Below, in pieces: positions 9,334 through 21,700 of a stretch of DNA of 45,667 bases. Numbering within the stretch: the first letter of the stretch is position 1; every line of letters begins with the position of its first letter. Origin of the DNA: Verrucomicrobiota bacterium. GTDB lineage: Bacteria > Chlamydiota > Chlamydiia > Chlamydiales > SM23-39. A program made the position numbers and the translations under genes. The DNA lies in assembly GCA_018239895.1 (NCBI GenBank), contig JAFEGL010000061.1, forward strand, positions 1-45,667, given 5' to 3'. The notes beneath the pieces are model-generated. The model saw nothing but the letters and a program-made list of their open reading frames with translations, was not told where the DNA came from and made no database searches.

Positions 9334-9366
9334 TTTCTTGATAATAAATGTCTGTTTTTCGATAAT
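9334..9366. promoter_or_regulatory. Direct-repeat pair, possible operator
   Basis: TTTCTTGATAAT (9334-9345) and TTTTTCGATAAT (9355-9366) match at 10 of 12 positions and start 21 bases apart, two helical turns. They lie between the divergent exporter and DUF2975 genes. Binding by the small HTH protein encoded at 10122 is an inference. Confidence 0.35.
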
Positions 9367-9389
9367 TCTCATTTTACCCAGGAGCCACC

Positions 9390-9956
9390 ATGTCGCGCGA
9401 AACCAAAATCAAACGCCTCAGCAAAACCTTGCGCATCGCAACCCTCGCCACTCTCTGCCTTCTCCCTCTTTTCCAAGCGGGATACTGGATCACAGGGGGC
9501 TTTCCCTTGTTGGCCAAACTTGGATTTGACTTTACTCAACGATTTTCCCACATCGCCAACGTCTCGATTCCACCTATCGGCCAGCTTTCAGACTCGATCA
9601 AGTTCCTCGGCTTTCTGGTCGACATGATCCCGACCGCCATCACAATGGCCTCTCTCGCCTTTCTCGCTAAACTTTTCAGACTCTACGAGAATCTCCAGAT
9701 CTTCTCCGAAAAAAGCGTCCATTGCATCCGCAACGCCGGCTACGCCCTTCTGATCAACCAGCTCGTCCATCCCCTATATATGGGACTGATGACTTTAACA
9801 TTAACCTTTTATAATCCCCCCGGCCAAAGAACCCTCACCATTGCGCTAGGCTCCGAGGAGCTAAAATTCATCGGATTTGCCTTGTTCATCATCCTCATTT
9901 CCTACATCATGGAAATCGGAACCTCTCTGCAAGAAGAACAAAACAATACGATATGA
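9390..9956 (+). CDS. DUF2975-family membrane protein
   Basis: A 188-residue inner-membrane protein with about four hydrophobic segments (near 18-35, 65-90, 105-130 and 145-172). The spacing and the FSEKSVHCIRNAGYALLINQ-type segment fit DUF2975 (YoaS-like) proteins, which are usually encoded next to a small YozG-like Cro/CI regulator, as here. Function in the family is not established. A good CAGGAG precedes the ATG. The stop TGA at 9954-9956 is the first three bases of a palindromic element, so the native end of the protein may have been altered by insertion. Confidence 0.8.
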   Translation: MSRETKIKRLSKTLRIATLATLCLLPLFQAGYWITGGFPLLAKLGFDFTQRFSHIANVSIPPIGQLSDSIKFLGFLVDMIPTAITMASLAFLAKLFRLYENLQIFSEKSVHCIRNAGYALLINQLVHPLYMGLMTLTLTFYNPPGQRTLTIALGSEELKFIGFALFIILISYIMEIGTSLQEEQNNTI

Positions 9957-10119
9957 ACCTATCAGCAAAATCCTTTGGGCAATCCCGAATTTCGGCCGGC
10001 GCTTTTCGAAAGAAAAGCCAAGGCCATATCTCCGTCCCGATATTGACCTCGGCTTTTCTTTCAAAAATCGCTCGCCCGAATTCTCGGACTTGCCGCAAAC
10101 TATTTTACGGATAGATTCA
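9954..10119. repeat. Palindromic element A (166 bp)
   Basis: Imperfect terminal inverted repeats (TGAACCTATC at the left, GATAGATTCA at the right) enclose a long imperfect palindrome whose arms contain AAGCC/GGCTT and CGAAAG runs. A second copy with the same ends and core is at 22468-22636. The left end supplies the stop of the DUF2975 gene; the right end lies two bases before the ATG of the HTH gene and supplies its only ribosome-binding-like bases (GGATAG). Confidence 0.85.
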
Positions 10120-10121
10120 GT

Positions 10122-10349
10122 ATGCCAATCATTGTAAACCTAGATCTACTTCTCGCGAAAAAGAAAATGCGCTCCAAAGATCTCGCCGAAGCGATCGGGA
10201 TCACTGAGCAGAACCTCTCGATCTTAAAAACCGGCAAGGCGAAAGCCCTCCGGTTCAGCACCCTCGAGGCGATCTGCAAAGTTCTCCAGTGCCAGCCGAG
10301 CGACCTTCTCGAATTCGTTTCAGAAGAATTTTTAAAAGAGCGCACGTAA
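10122..10349 (+). CDS. Small Cro/CI-type HTH regulator, YozG-like
   Basis: A 75-residue single-domain DNA-binding protein. The helix-turn-helix spans about 18-40 (SKDLAEAIGITEQNLSILK), and the tail ALRFSTLEAICKVLQCQPSD is typical of YozG/Cro-CI family members. In other bacteria this regulator is paired with a DUF2975 protein in one operon, as here, although a 166-bp palindromic element now separates the two. The likely target is its own operon, perhaps through the repeats at 9334-9366; that is inference. Confidence 0.88.
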   Translation: MPIIVNLDLLLAKKKMRSKDLAEAIGITEQNLSILKTGKAKALRFSTLEAICKVLQCQPSDLLEFVSEEFLKERT

Positions 10350-10410
10350 CTCGTTGAATTTTAAAAGATCTTCCGGAAAAATGCTCCTCTTTTCCAACAA
10401 AGGAGCTTCT

Positions 10411-10989
10411 ATGAAGAAAATCGTATTTAGTTCGCTGCTTTCATTTGTGTTGCCCCTATCTGCGGTCACGTCTAACGGCTGGATCGAAGACTACGTCAAC
10501 ACCATTCCCGATTTCCCCATCCCGGGGATCCAATTCAAGTGGTACAGCCCCCTCTTGAACGATCCTGCGGCCTTCAAAAAGGCGATCCACACCTTCGCCG
10601 AGCGGTACCGCGATTCAGAGATCGACGCCATTGTCGGCCTCGACTCGAGAGGTTTCATCTTCGGGACGGCTCTCGCTTACGAGCTCGATCTTCCCCTCGT
10701 TCTCGTCCGCAAAGCGGGTAAGCTTCCAGGCGAAGTAGTCAAGATCTCCTACGAGCTCGAGTATGGCAAGGCCTCGTTTGAGCTAGAGAAAAGCGCCCTT
10801 AAACCTGGGCAGAAAGTTCTTGTGATCGACGATGTGATCGCGACTGGCGGCACAGTCAAAGCAGCTGGACAATTGGTTGAAAGTTTAGGAGCTTCAGTGA
10901 CCGAAGTCGCCTCGCTCATCGAGCTATCAGCTCTCAACGGCCGGTCCAACATCCCCTACCCCGTCTTCTCTCTCCTAACAATCGACTAA
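10411..10989 (+). CDS. apt: Adenine phosphoribosyltransferase with a signal-peptide-like leader
   Basis: A 192-residue enzyme making AMP from adenine and PRPP (purine salvage). The PRPP-binding loop VLVIDDVIATGGT is at 136-148, the dimer/catalytic loop RKAGKLPG at 100-107, and the N-terminal IPDFPIPGI is typical of APT. ATG 10411 was chosen for its AAGGAGC site; a start at 10354 would add 19 residues without such a site. The APT domain begins near residue 24, and the first 20 residues (MKKIVFSSLLSFVLPLSAV) have the charged start, hydrophobic core and small-residue end of a Sec signal. Export would be strange for a PRPP-dependent enzyme unless it acts in the host cytosol. A strong terminator follows. 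Confidence 0.9.
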   Translation: MKKIVFSSLLSFVLPLSAVTSNGWIEDYVNTIPDFPIPGIQFKWYSPLLNDPAAFKKAIHTFAERYRDSEIDAIVGLDSRGFIFGTALAYELDLPLVLVRKAGKLPGEVVKISYELEYGKASFELEKSALKPGQKVLVIDDVIATGGTVKAAGQLVESLGASVTEVASLIELSALNGRSNIPYPVFSLLTID

Positions 10990-10997
10990 AATAAAAA

Positions 10998-11026
10998 GGG
11001 CCGGACTTTCGTCCGGCCCTCTTTCT
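10998..11026. terminator. Bidirectional Rho-independent terminator
   Basis: A perfect 9-bp stem (GGGCCGGAC / GTCCGGCCC) with a TTTC loop is followed by TCTTTCT on the plus strand and by TTTTTATTTT on the minus strand. It ends apt on the plus strand and the convergent permease gene on the minus strand. A second GC hairpin (CCTGCCGC / GCGGCAGG) at 11043-11063 has no T-run. Confidence 0.9.
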
Positions 11027-11075
11027 ATCTGGGGTGTGCGATCCTGCCGCATATCGCGGCAGGAGCGGCTTTATA

Positions 11076-12527
11076 TTATACTCGGCGGAGTTTGCTGTGG
11101 CGGATGCCGTAGCGGAAGTAGATGGCGAGCCCTACTGCTAACCAACCGAGGAGGAGAACCCAGCTAGCCAAAGGAAGGAAGCACATCTGGCCCAAGCAGA
11201 CCAACATCCCGACAAGCGGAATGTAGGGAACGAGGGGCACTTTGAAGCTCCGCTTGAACTCAGGATGAGTGTAGCGTAAGATGAGCACTCCCAAGCAAAC
11301 CATGGCGAAGATGAACAGGGTCGTCATCGAAACGAGCTGGCCCAAAATATTGACAGAGAAGAGACCCGAAACAATCATCGAGAGCAGGCAGGTGATCACC
11401 GACGAGAAGACAGGGGTCTTGGTCGATTTGTTCACTTGGCTGAACTGCTGAGGGAGGAGTCCGTCTCGGCTCATCGCAAAGAAGACTCTCGACTGGCCGA
11501 GCAATTGGACGAGAACCACCGAGGCAAGGCCTGCGATGATCGCCAGTTTCACGATGAATTTGAGCCAGAAGAACTTCGCGCCCATGACGTTCAAAGCGAC
11601 AGACATCGGGTCTGGCACTCCGAGGAGAGTGTAGTTGACTACGCCCGTCAGAACAAGCGATGTAGCAATGTAGGCCAAGGTGCAGACGAAGAGCGAACCC
11701 AAAATCCCTTTCGGAAGGTCTTTCTGGGGATTGACCGCTTCTTGGGCCAAGGTGGAGACAGTATCGAATCCAAGGTAGGCGAAGAAGAGGAGACCTGCCG
11801 CACGGATCGTTCCACTGATGCCGAACTCGCCGAAAACGCCGGTGTTTTCAGGGATGAACGGAAGCCAGTTGTCCGATTGGATGTAGGGGATGCCGATGAT
11901 GATGAACAAGATAACGGTAGCCAACTTGATGAAGACCATCGCGTGGTTGAATCGGGCCGCGGCTTTGATCCCGACGGAGATCAAGACGCCGACCAAAAAG
12001 ACGAGGATCATCGCAGGCAGATTCAAAATAGTTCCACTCAATTTCCAACCCTCTTCAAAAAGGAATGGAGCGCCTGTAAATAAGTTGGACAGCGGGATGC
12101 CAAAATCTTTCATCAAGCTTGAAAAATAGCCCGACCAGCCGACGGCGACGGTCGATGCCGAAATCAAGTACTGGGCCGTTACCGACCATCCGACGATCCA
12201 AGCGGGAAATTCCCCCATGGCGACATAGGCGTAAGAGTAGGACCCCCCGGAGACGGGAATCATCGATGAGAGTTCCGCATAGCATAAGCCGGCGAAAACG
12301 CAGACGATGGCGGCAATGATGAACGACATGACAATCGATGGGCCCGCATATTCTGCCGCAGCTTGACCCGTGATCACGAAAATTCCTGCTCCGATGATGG
12401 CGCCAATGCCAATCGAAACCAAATGGAAAGCTTTTAGGTGTCGCTTCAGTTCGTGATGTCCTTCTTCCAGACTATCCGCCCCTTCAGCAGCCTTCATCGG
12501 CTTTCTGAGAAAGAGTCCCTTTTTCAT
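11076..12527 (-). CDS. APC-family cationic amino-acid permease (CAT/YfnA type)
   Basis: A 483-residue inner-membrane transporter with about 12 helices. The N-terminal extension EEGHHELKRHLKAFHLVSIG and the substrate-site helix GAIIGAGIF at 42-50 are characteristic of the CAT/YfnA branch, as are ELSSMIPVSGGSYSYAY and EAVNPQKDLPKGI. Members take up amino acids as proton symporters or exchangers; the substrate is not readable here. For an intracellular bacterium it fits amino-acid scavenging. The gene is divergent from the S9 peptidase gene at 12641, which could supply amino acids from peptides, but no shared regulation is visible. Confidence 0.9.
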   Translation of the reverse strand: MKKGLFLRKPMKAAEGADSLEEGHHELKRHLKAFHLVSIGIGAIIGAGIFVITGQAAAEYAGPSIVMSFIIAAIVCVFAGLCYAELSSMIPVSGGSYSYAYVAMGEFPAWIVGWSVTAQYLISASTVAVGWSGYFSSLMKDFGIPLSNLFTGAPFLFEEGWKLSGTILNLPAMILVFLVGVLISVGIKAAARFNHAMVFIKLATVILFIIIGIPYIQSDNWLPFIPENTGVFGEFGISGTIRAAGLLFFAYLGFDTVSTLAQEAVNPQKDLPKGILGSLFVCTLAYIATSLVLTGVVNYTLLGVPDPMSVALNVMGAKFFWLKFIVKLAIIAGLASVVLVQLLGQSRVFFAMSRDGLLPQQFSQVNKSTKTPVFSSVITCLLSMIVSGLFSVNILGQLVSMTTLFIFAMVCLGVLILRYTHPEFKRSFKVPLVPYIPLVGMLVCLGQMCFLPLASWVLLLGWLAVGLAIYFRYGIRHSKLRRV

Positions 12528-12640
12528 AAATTATAACCTGCAAAAAATGAATTCGAAGTAAGAATGGCACAATGGAAAGATACTTTCAACTCACAAAATT
12601 CCCCTCGAAAAAAATATTTTTTGTGTATACTTCTCACACT

Positions 12641-14608
12641 ATGAAATATTTTTGGCTATCCCTTCTAATCATGTGCAGTTCGATCGAGGCGAAAATGACG
12701 GCGGCCCCCTACGGCTCTTGGAAATCTCCCATCACCCCCACCATGATTGTCTCCCACGAGATCCGCCTCGGCGGCGCCGGAGAAAAACCAGATGGATATG
12801 TCTACTGGCTTGAGTCGCGGCCTCTGGAAAAAGGGCGCTCCACCATTGTCCAGCGCTCTCCCGATGGAACTCTCAAAGATCTCCTTCCTATCAATTACAA
12901 CTCCCGGACTCGAGTCCATGAATATGGAGGCGGAAGCTACATTGTCGACGGGCAAACCCTCTATTTTACCAATTACGAAGACCAGCAGATCTACCAATGC
13001 AGCCCCAACGGCTCCATCGTCCGCTTAACAAATTATGAAAACGGCCGCTTCGCCGACGGGTGCGCCTCTCCCAAATATCTCTTTTGCGTCCTTGAAATCC
13101 ACGGCAAGACGGTCGAAAACTGCCTCGCCGCTGTCGACAAGAAGACCGGGGCCGTTCAAAAAATTGCGTCGGGGTACGATTTTTACACCCGCCCCCGTCT
13201 CAGCCCCGATGGGAAATCCCTCTCTTATATATGTTGGAAAGACCCGAATATGCCTTGGGACGGAAGCGAACTCTGGGTCGCCGAAATCAATCCCGACGGA
13301 ACCTTGAGCCAATCCCGCCTCATAGCCGGAGGGACCGAAGAGTCGATCTCCCAATCTTCTTGGGGCCCCGACGGCCAGCTCTATTTCATCTCTGACCGCT
13401 CCGGCTGGTGGAATCTCTATCGGGAAAATGAAGGGCGCGTCGAGCCGCTCCATCCGATGGAGGCCGAATTCACCACCCCCGACTGGTGGCTCGGACAGCA
13501 GACCTACGATTTCTGGGGCACCGACAAGATCGTCTGCGCCTATTCGGAAAAAGGGGTCGATCACCTCGCCATTCTTTCTTTGAAAGATGGCTCGCTCCGC
13601 TCCCTCAAAATGCCTTACAACCAGATCCAGGCGCTCTCCGTCACAGGCAACCATCTCTACATCACGGCCGGCTCCGCCACTGAGACCAAGGCGATTGTCG
13701 AATACAATCTCAAGTCGGGCCGTACCCAAATTTTGAAAAAAAGCCGCGACCTAGCCCTCGATCCCAGCTATATCTCGGTCGCGCAACCGATCGAGTTCCC
13801 AACCACCGACAACAAAACTGCCTACGCCTTCTATTACCCTCCCAAAAATCCCCAATACAAAGGTCTACCCGGGGAAACTCCCCCACTCCGCCTCATCTCG
13901 CACGGCGGTCCAACAGGCCAAACAACAGCTGAGCTTGATCTCGAGATCCAATATTGGACATCGCGCGGCTTTGCGGTCGTCGATGTAAACTACGGGGGAA
14001 GCAGCGGCTATGGGAGAGCCTATCGAGAACGGCTGACTAAAAACTGGGGCATCGTCGACGTCGACGATTGTTGCAACGCAGCTCTCTACCTTGTGAAAAA
14101 GAACCTGGCAGATGCAAAACGGCTCGCCATCGCCGGGGGAAGCGCCGGAGGTTACACAACTCTCGCTTCGCTCGCCTTCCGCGATGTCTTCAAAGCGGGC
14201 GCCTCTTATTTCGGCGTCAGCGACCTCGAAGCCCTCGTTCTCGATACACACAAGTTTGAAGCGCGCTATCTAGATAAGCTGATTGGGCCCTATCCCGCCG
14301 ATCGGGATCTTTATTTGGCCCGCTCTCCCCTCTACTTCGTCGATCAGATCCATTGCCCCGTCATCCTCCTTCAAGGAGATGAAGATCTAATCGTCCCTCC
14401 GCCGCAGTCGGAAAAAATGTACGAAAGCCTCAAAAAGCGCGGCATTCCGACAGCGTATCTCCTCTTCAAAAATGAGCAGCACGGTTTCCGCCAAGCGGAA
14501 AACATCCAGCGGGCGCTGGAAGCAGAACTCTATTTCTACTCCAAAGTCTTCGACTTCTCCCTCGGCGATCCGGTCCCCCCAATCGACATCGCTAACCTAA
14601 AAAATTAA
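12641..14608 (+). CDS. Exported S9-family (prolyl oligopeptidase/DPP-like) serine peptidase
   Basis: A 655-residue peptidase. A signal peptide (MKYFWLSLLIMCSSIEA) is followed by a beta-propeller with PD40/WD-like repeats (for example RLSPDGKSLSYICW and SSWGPDGQLYFIS), then a C-terminal alpha/beta hydrolase domain from about 390. The catalytic triad is visible: S501 in GGSAGGYT, D582 in QGDEDLIVP, and H614 in NEQHGFR. The S9C/DAP family cleaves short peptides, and the propeller excludes folded proteins. ATG 12641 was chosen because it opens the signal peptide; 12572 adds 23 residues that bury it. The 3' end lies two bases from a tandem-repeat element. Confidence 0.92.
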   Translation: MKYFWLSLLIMCSSIEAKMTAAPYGSWKSPITPTMIVSHEIRLGGAGEKPDGYVYWLESRPLEKGRSTIVQRSPDGTLKDLLPINYNSRTRVHEYGGGSYIVDGQTLYFTNYEDQQIYQCSPNGSIVRLTNYENGRFADGCASPKYLFCVLEIHGKTVENCLAAVDKKTGAVQKIASGYDFYTRPRLSPDGKSLSYICWKDPNMPWDGSELWVAEINPDGTLSQSRLIAGGTEESISQSSWGPDGQLYFISDRSGWWNLYRENEGRVEPLHPMEAEFTTPDWWLGQQTYDFWGTDKIVCAYSEKGVDHLAILSLKDGSLRSLKMPYNQIQALSVTGNHLYITAGSATETKAIVEYNLKSGRTQILKKSRDLALDPSYISVAQPIEFPTTDNKTAYAFYYPPKNPQYKGLPGETPPLRLISHGGPTGQTTAELDLEIQYWTSRGFAVVDVNYGGSSGYGRAYRERLTKNWGIVDVDDCCNAALYLVKKNLADAKRLAIAGGSAGGYTTLASLAFRDVFKAGASYFGVSDLEALVLDTHKFEARYLDKLIGPYPADRDLYLARSPLYFVDQIHCPVILLQGDEDLIVPPPQSEKMYESLKKRGIPTAYLLFKNEQHGFRQAENIQRALEAELYFYSKVFDFSLGDPVPPIDIANLKN

Positions 14609-14610
14609 TA

Positions 14611-14837
14611 TCCTCTCCCCTGCCTATGGCGCAGCGAGGGCTTCGCCCCGACTGCCTTTTCCCTGCCCTCGCCCGTGCCCCTGCCTATGGGGCAGCGGGG
14701 GCTTTGCCCCGACTGCCTTTTCCCCTGCCCTCGCCCGTGCCCTTGCCCCTGCCTATGGGGCAGCGGGGGCTTCGCCCGACTGCCTTTTCCCGTGCCCGTG
14801 CTCCTGCTGCCCCAAAGGCAAGGGCAGGGGAGAGAGG
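14611..14837. repeat. Palindromic element B with internal tandem repeats (227 bp)
   Basis: Ends are inverted copies of each other (TCCTCTCCCCTGCC at the left, GGCAGGGGAGAGAGG at the right). Inside are three degenerate tandem copies of a 61-68 base unit beginning TGCCTATGG at 14621, 14682 and 14750, each with a small hairpin around GGCAGCGGGGGCTT. It fills the whole gap between the convergent S9 peptidase and aconitase stops; the minus-strand stop follows directly at 14838. Open frames here are low-complexity artefacts. Confidence 0.75.
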
Positions 14838-17657
<2,820 letters not shown>

Positions 17658-17672
17658 GAATAAGTCTCCTCT

Positions 17673-17844
17673 TATACCGCGCCCGCTTAGGTTGTGTGAA
17701 TTTGGACTTGCTGCGACTTCGCCAAATCGATCCTCCTTCTCACCCTGCCCACTTAGGGCAGGGCTTCGTCGTTCGGAACGCAAAGTTTGATTTGGCTTTG
17801 TCTCGCCGAGTCCAAATTCACACAACCTAAGCGGGCGCGGTATA
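17673..17844. repeat. Palindromic element C (172 bp)
   Basis: Perfect 36-bp terminal inverted repeats start TATACCGCGCCCGC. TA dinucleotides at both tips could be a TA target duplication. The core arms (CTTGCTGCG.CTT.GCCAAATCGATC) match the core of element F at 24 of 26 positions although the terminal repeats differ. It lies 15 bases upstream of the acnA start and 30 bases past the stop of the gene at 17875, so any acnA promoter must lie in or across it. Confidence 0.88.
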
Positions 17845-17874
17845 GTTAAGACTTATAATGACTCACCCTAGTTT

Positions 17875-18597
17875 TTACAAACTGAATTCCTGGCGTAGGT
17901 CGGGCCCGCCTGCTTGACTTAAATAATCGAATACAGCGTCCACTCGTGCGGCAATTTCAGGATGATCGACGGGACCGAACCAAAGGCCCCATTCGGTCAA
18001 GGCCTGGATGTCGTTCACTTGTCTCGATTGGATCGAAAAAGCGTAGACTTGACCTTCGCTTCTGAAGAGGTAGGTCGCTCCGATCATCTCAGGTGGAATT
18101 TGAGTATCGTTCAAAATAGTGTCGACGAGAGTTCCTGAATACCGCTCCAGCTCTTCTCGGTATGTATTTTGTTGCTCCCCGTTTCTTTTTTCAAGTCCGC
18201 CTTGGGGATAAGCAATGTAGAGCTTGGCCCCTTTCGTCAAATATTCTCGGACAATCTTGGCTCGAGAGAGCACTGTGTACAATTTTTGTGGGTCGTTGCG
18301 AATCGATTCGTCGAGAATCTCTTCATATCCCTCTTGCGGCTTGATGCAAAGCGGCGTTGCAGGCATCGGTGTGTGGATTACGCCGGCGAGTTGATCAATT
18401 TCACCGAGCGCCAATGCACAGGCGAGCTGATGTTCAATGCACCCTTGCATGTTCACATACCGGACCCGCAAGTCGTCGTTTCCGATCTCGATTTTTTTTC
18501 CGGCTGTTTTCAGTTCATTGAGAATCTCTTCATTGTAATCAGCGCAAGAAGATATCCGAGTCAAAATTGAGATAATGAGGACTGCTAAATGAATCAT
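17875..18597 (-). CDS. Putative exported protein or lipoprotein, family unknown
   Basis: A 240-residue protein. The N-terminus MIHLAVLIISILTRISSCAD has a hydrophobic core ending in ISSC, a possible lipoprotein box with Cys18, or a Sec signal. The mature chain is soluble and mixed alpha/beta, with no recognised catalytic motif. A helical segment around QKLYTVLSRAKIVREYLTKG precedes a strand AKLYIAYPQGG. AAGGG lies about five bases before the start. It is divergent from the autotransporter gene; the intervening 118 bases contain that gene's promoter. Confidence 0.65.
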   Translation of the reverse strand: MIHLAVLIISILTRISSCADYNEEILNELKTAGKKIEIGNDDLRVRYVNMQGCIEHQLACALALGEIDQLAGVIHTPMPATPLCIKPQEGYEEILDESIRNDPQKLYTVLSRAKIVREYLTKGAKLYIAYPQGGLEKRNGEQQNTYREELERYSGTLVDTILNDTQIPPEMIGATYLFRSEGQVYAFSIQSRQVNDIQALTEWGLWFGPVDHPEIAARVDAVFDYLSQAGGPDLRQEFSL

Positions 18598-18661
18598 AAA
18601 AACCCTTGGGAAAACGGAAAATTTTATCCACTTTTTTCTTTTGAGTCTAGACTAAAGATCA

Positions 18662-18690
18662 TTGACTCAAGAATTTATTTGTAGTATTCA
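18662..18690 (+). promoter_or_regulatory. Promoter of the autotransporter gene
   Basis: TTGACT and TATTCA are separated by 17 bases. The expected transcript start lies about 18 bases before ATG 18716. Its position also argues against the in-frame TTG at 18662 being the translation start. Confidence 0.6.
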
Positions 18691-18715
18691 ATTAGATACT
18701 GTCTACGAGAGATCG

Positions 18716-21700
18716 ATGGGGATTTGCAAGCCGTTCACTGCCGCCGTCAGCCTGTGCCTTTGCGCAGCGATTCCCCTCGCCTCTGCCCCTCCCCCTGTCA
18801 CAAAAGGGGCGGATGATGGAACGACAGGCACACTCCGCTACGCGATTTTAAATTCTGCTCCGGGCGACACGATTTCATTTACGACTCCATTTACTGATAC
18901 GATGAACAGCACCATCACGCTGGTTCAATCTCTCCCAGCCATCACTCACGATCTCAATATCATTTCGGCTAATCCGGTGATCGTCACCGGCGCCTCGGCC
19001 TATTCTGGATTTGCTGTCGCTTCAGGCAATGTCACAATTCAAAACTTGCAAGTGCAAAATACCCTTTCTGTCGGCGGCGCGGGCGGTGTGGGAGCTGCCG
19101 GCGGCGGCGGCGGTGCAGGAGGCGGTGCGGCGGTCTATGTCCACAACGGCGCGCAAGTCACGCTCAATTCGATGACACTGAACAATAACCAGGCAACTGG
19201 CGGCGCAGGCGGTGCAGGGGGCGGATCGGGAGCAGGCGGCGGCGGCGGCGGCTTTGGAGCTGGAACAGGAACGCACACGAGCGCGGGCGGCGCGGGCGCC
19301 GCATCGATTGCGGGCGGCGGCGGCGGCGGTAACACAGCGGGCGGTAGCGGCGGCGGCGGCGCGGGCGGAAGTGTAGGAAATGCGGGCGGCGTCCTCAATC
19401 AAAACGAAGGGGGCGGCGGCGGCGGCGGAAGCGGCGGCACAGCCAACGCAGGCGGCGCAGCATTCGCTCCCCCTGCAGCGACTGCAAGCAGCGCGGGCGG
19501 CACGGCGAACGCTCCGAACGGCGGTGGCGGCGCTGGCGCAGGCGGCAATGGAAACGGCGCAGGGGCAACTTCAGGAGGCTCGGGTGGTATCGGGATCGGA
19601 GCTGACACCTTTTTCGGCGGCGGCGGCGGGGGCGGCGGCGGAGCTGCCAGCACAGGCGGCGCAGGATTTGGAACGGGCGGCGGCGGCGGATCGATCGGCG
19701 GCAATGGCGGAGATGGTGGTACCGTGGGCGGCGGCGGCGGCGGTTCGACAACGGGAACCGGAGGCACAGGCGGATTTGGCGGCGGCGGCGGCGGTGGAAA
19801 CGGCGTAGCAGGATTTGGCGGGGGAGCTGGAGGAACCACGGGCGGCGGCGGCGGCGCGGGAATGGGGGGCGCTATCTTTGTCACCGGCGGCGCTACCGTC
19901 ACAATTGGAAATAGCCTTTCGCTCAGCCCCTCAAATACAGCGACGGGCGGAGCAGCGGGCGGCAACGGTTCTGCTGGCTCAGCCTACGGCCAAGACATCT
20001 TCATCGCATCGGGCGGAACAATCGCCTTCAACAACACCTCGGGCAACATCACGATCACATCGGCCATCCAAGGGAACCAAGCTGCCGGCGTAACGACAGG
20101 CGGCCTTGTCATGAACGGTACGCAAGCTGTCATTTTGCAAGGAGCCAACACCTATTCTGGCGGAACAACGATCAATTCAGGGACAGTCACCGTCTCAAAC
20201 GATGGCAATCTTGGCCGTGCCACCGACCCAATTACGATCGCAGCGGGAACTTTATCTGCAGCGGGACCTCTGAATTCACCGAGACCTGTCTCTTTGACAG
20301 GATCTGGAACGGTGCAAGTAGTCAATGCAGGCGACACCGTCACTCTTTCAGGCGTTATCAGCGGATCGGGATCTTTGACGAAGTCAGGACCTGGAACCCT
20401 GTTGCTTCCCGCCACTTCGACGAACACCTTTTCTGGCGGGACAACAATTTCCGCAGGAATTTTGAGCATCGGCGGCGACTCGGCGTTTGGATCGTCTACG
20501 GGGAATGTTCAAATGACCGCTGGGACGACTCTTATTACGACAGCGGCAACTACTTCAGCACGCACTTTCACGATCACAGGAGCTACGACGTTCAATCCCG
20601 CTGCGGCAACGGAGTATCAGATCACAGGAAATATCGGCGGCGCTGGGTCGATCACAAAGACAGGCACAGGCACTTTGACGCTGACCGGAAACAACAACTA
20701 CTCGCAAGGGACGACAGTTTCTGCGGGAACGTTGAAGGGCGATTCGGATGGCTTGCAGGGAAATATCCAAAACAACGCGACCCTCACCTTCGATCAGTCG
20801 TTCGCAGGAACTTATGCAGGGACGTTGACCGGCAACGGCACGTTAAACAAGACGAATAGCGGGACGCTTACTATATCGGCCAACAGCTCCACCTTTTCGG
20901 GTCCAATCGCACTTCAGGCGGGAGGATTGAGTGTAAACGGAAACCTGAGCGGAGCCTCTCTCCTCACAGTCTCCTCTGGCGCCACGCTCAGCGGGACAGG
21001 AACGACGGGCGCTGTGACGAGCAGCGGCACAATCCAGCCAGGCAATTCGATCGGAACGCTCACGGTACAGGGGAACTTGATTTTGAACCCCACTTCGAAC
21101 GTAATCATAGAGATTGCGCCAGGTTCCAGCAGTCTCCTCGATGTGACGGGAACTGCCAACTTGGACGGTACTTTGACGATCACTCCCGATTCGGGATTCT
21201 ATGGCAATTCCCAAACTTATACTGTTTTAACATCGGGCACCGGCATCGCCGGCACGTTCGATTTGCCCATCGTATCGACGAACTCGAACTTTTCTCCCTC
21301 CATCTCTTACACGGGCACCGATGCGATCATCAAAGTAGATATTCTCCAGCCTTTCTTAGGATTTACTTTTTCGAATTTCAACACCGAGAGTGTAGGAAAT
21401 AACATCAATGCACTCAAAGCATCGGGCGCTCTCAGCGCCGATGCGGCCCTCTTGGCCGCAGTCAATGCGATGGCAGGCCTCTCCACAGCGCAGGTGAACG
21501 GAGCACTCGATCAGCTCCATCCAGCCCCCTACAGCGCCTTCACCGAAGTGCAGGCAGCCCTCGGCGGACAACTGTTGTCCATGTTCCACAGAAGACCGGT
21601 TCCCCACTGTGTCTGCTCAGGTCAATCGCGCGTATGGACACTCCCCTACGGAAACTGGCTGCAAGAAAAAGATATGCAAGAGCAAATTGGATTCACAGCG

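Noticed and set aside
17658..17825. In-frame N-terminal extension of aconitase
   Set aside because: It is translated from palindromic element C, has no family similarity, and the start at 17657 has a proper ribosome-binding site.
19022..19965. Long antisense open frames rich in Pro and Arg opposite the autotransporter
   Set aside because: They are by-products of GGC/GGA repeats on the coding strand; low-complexity, no start signals.
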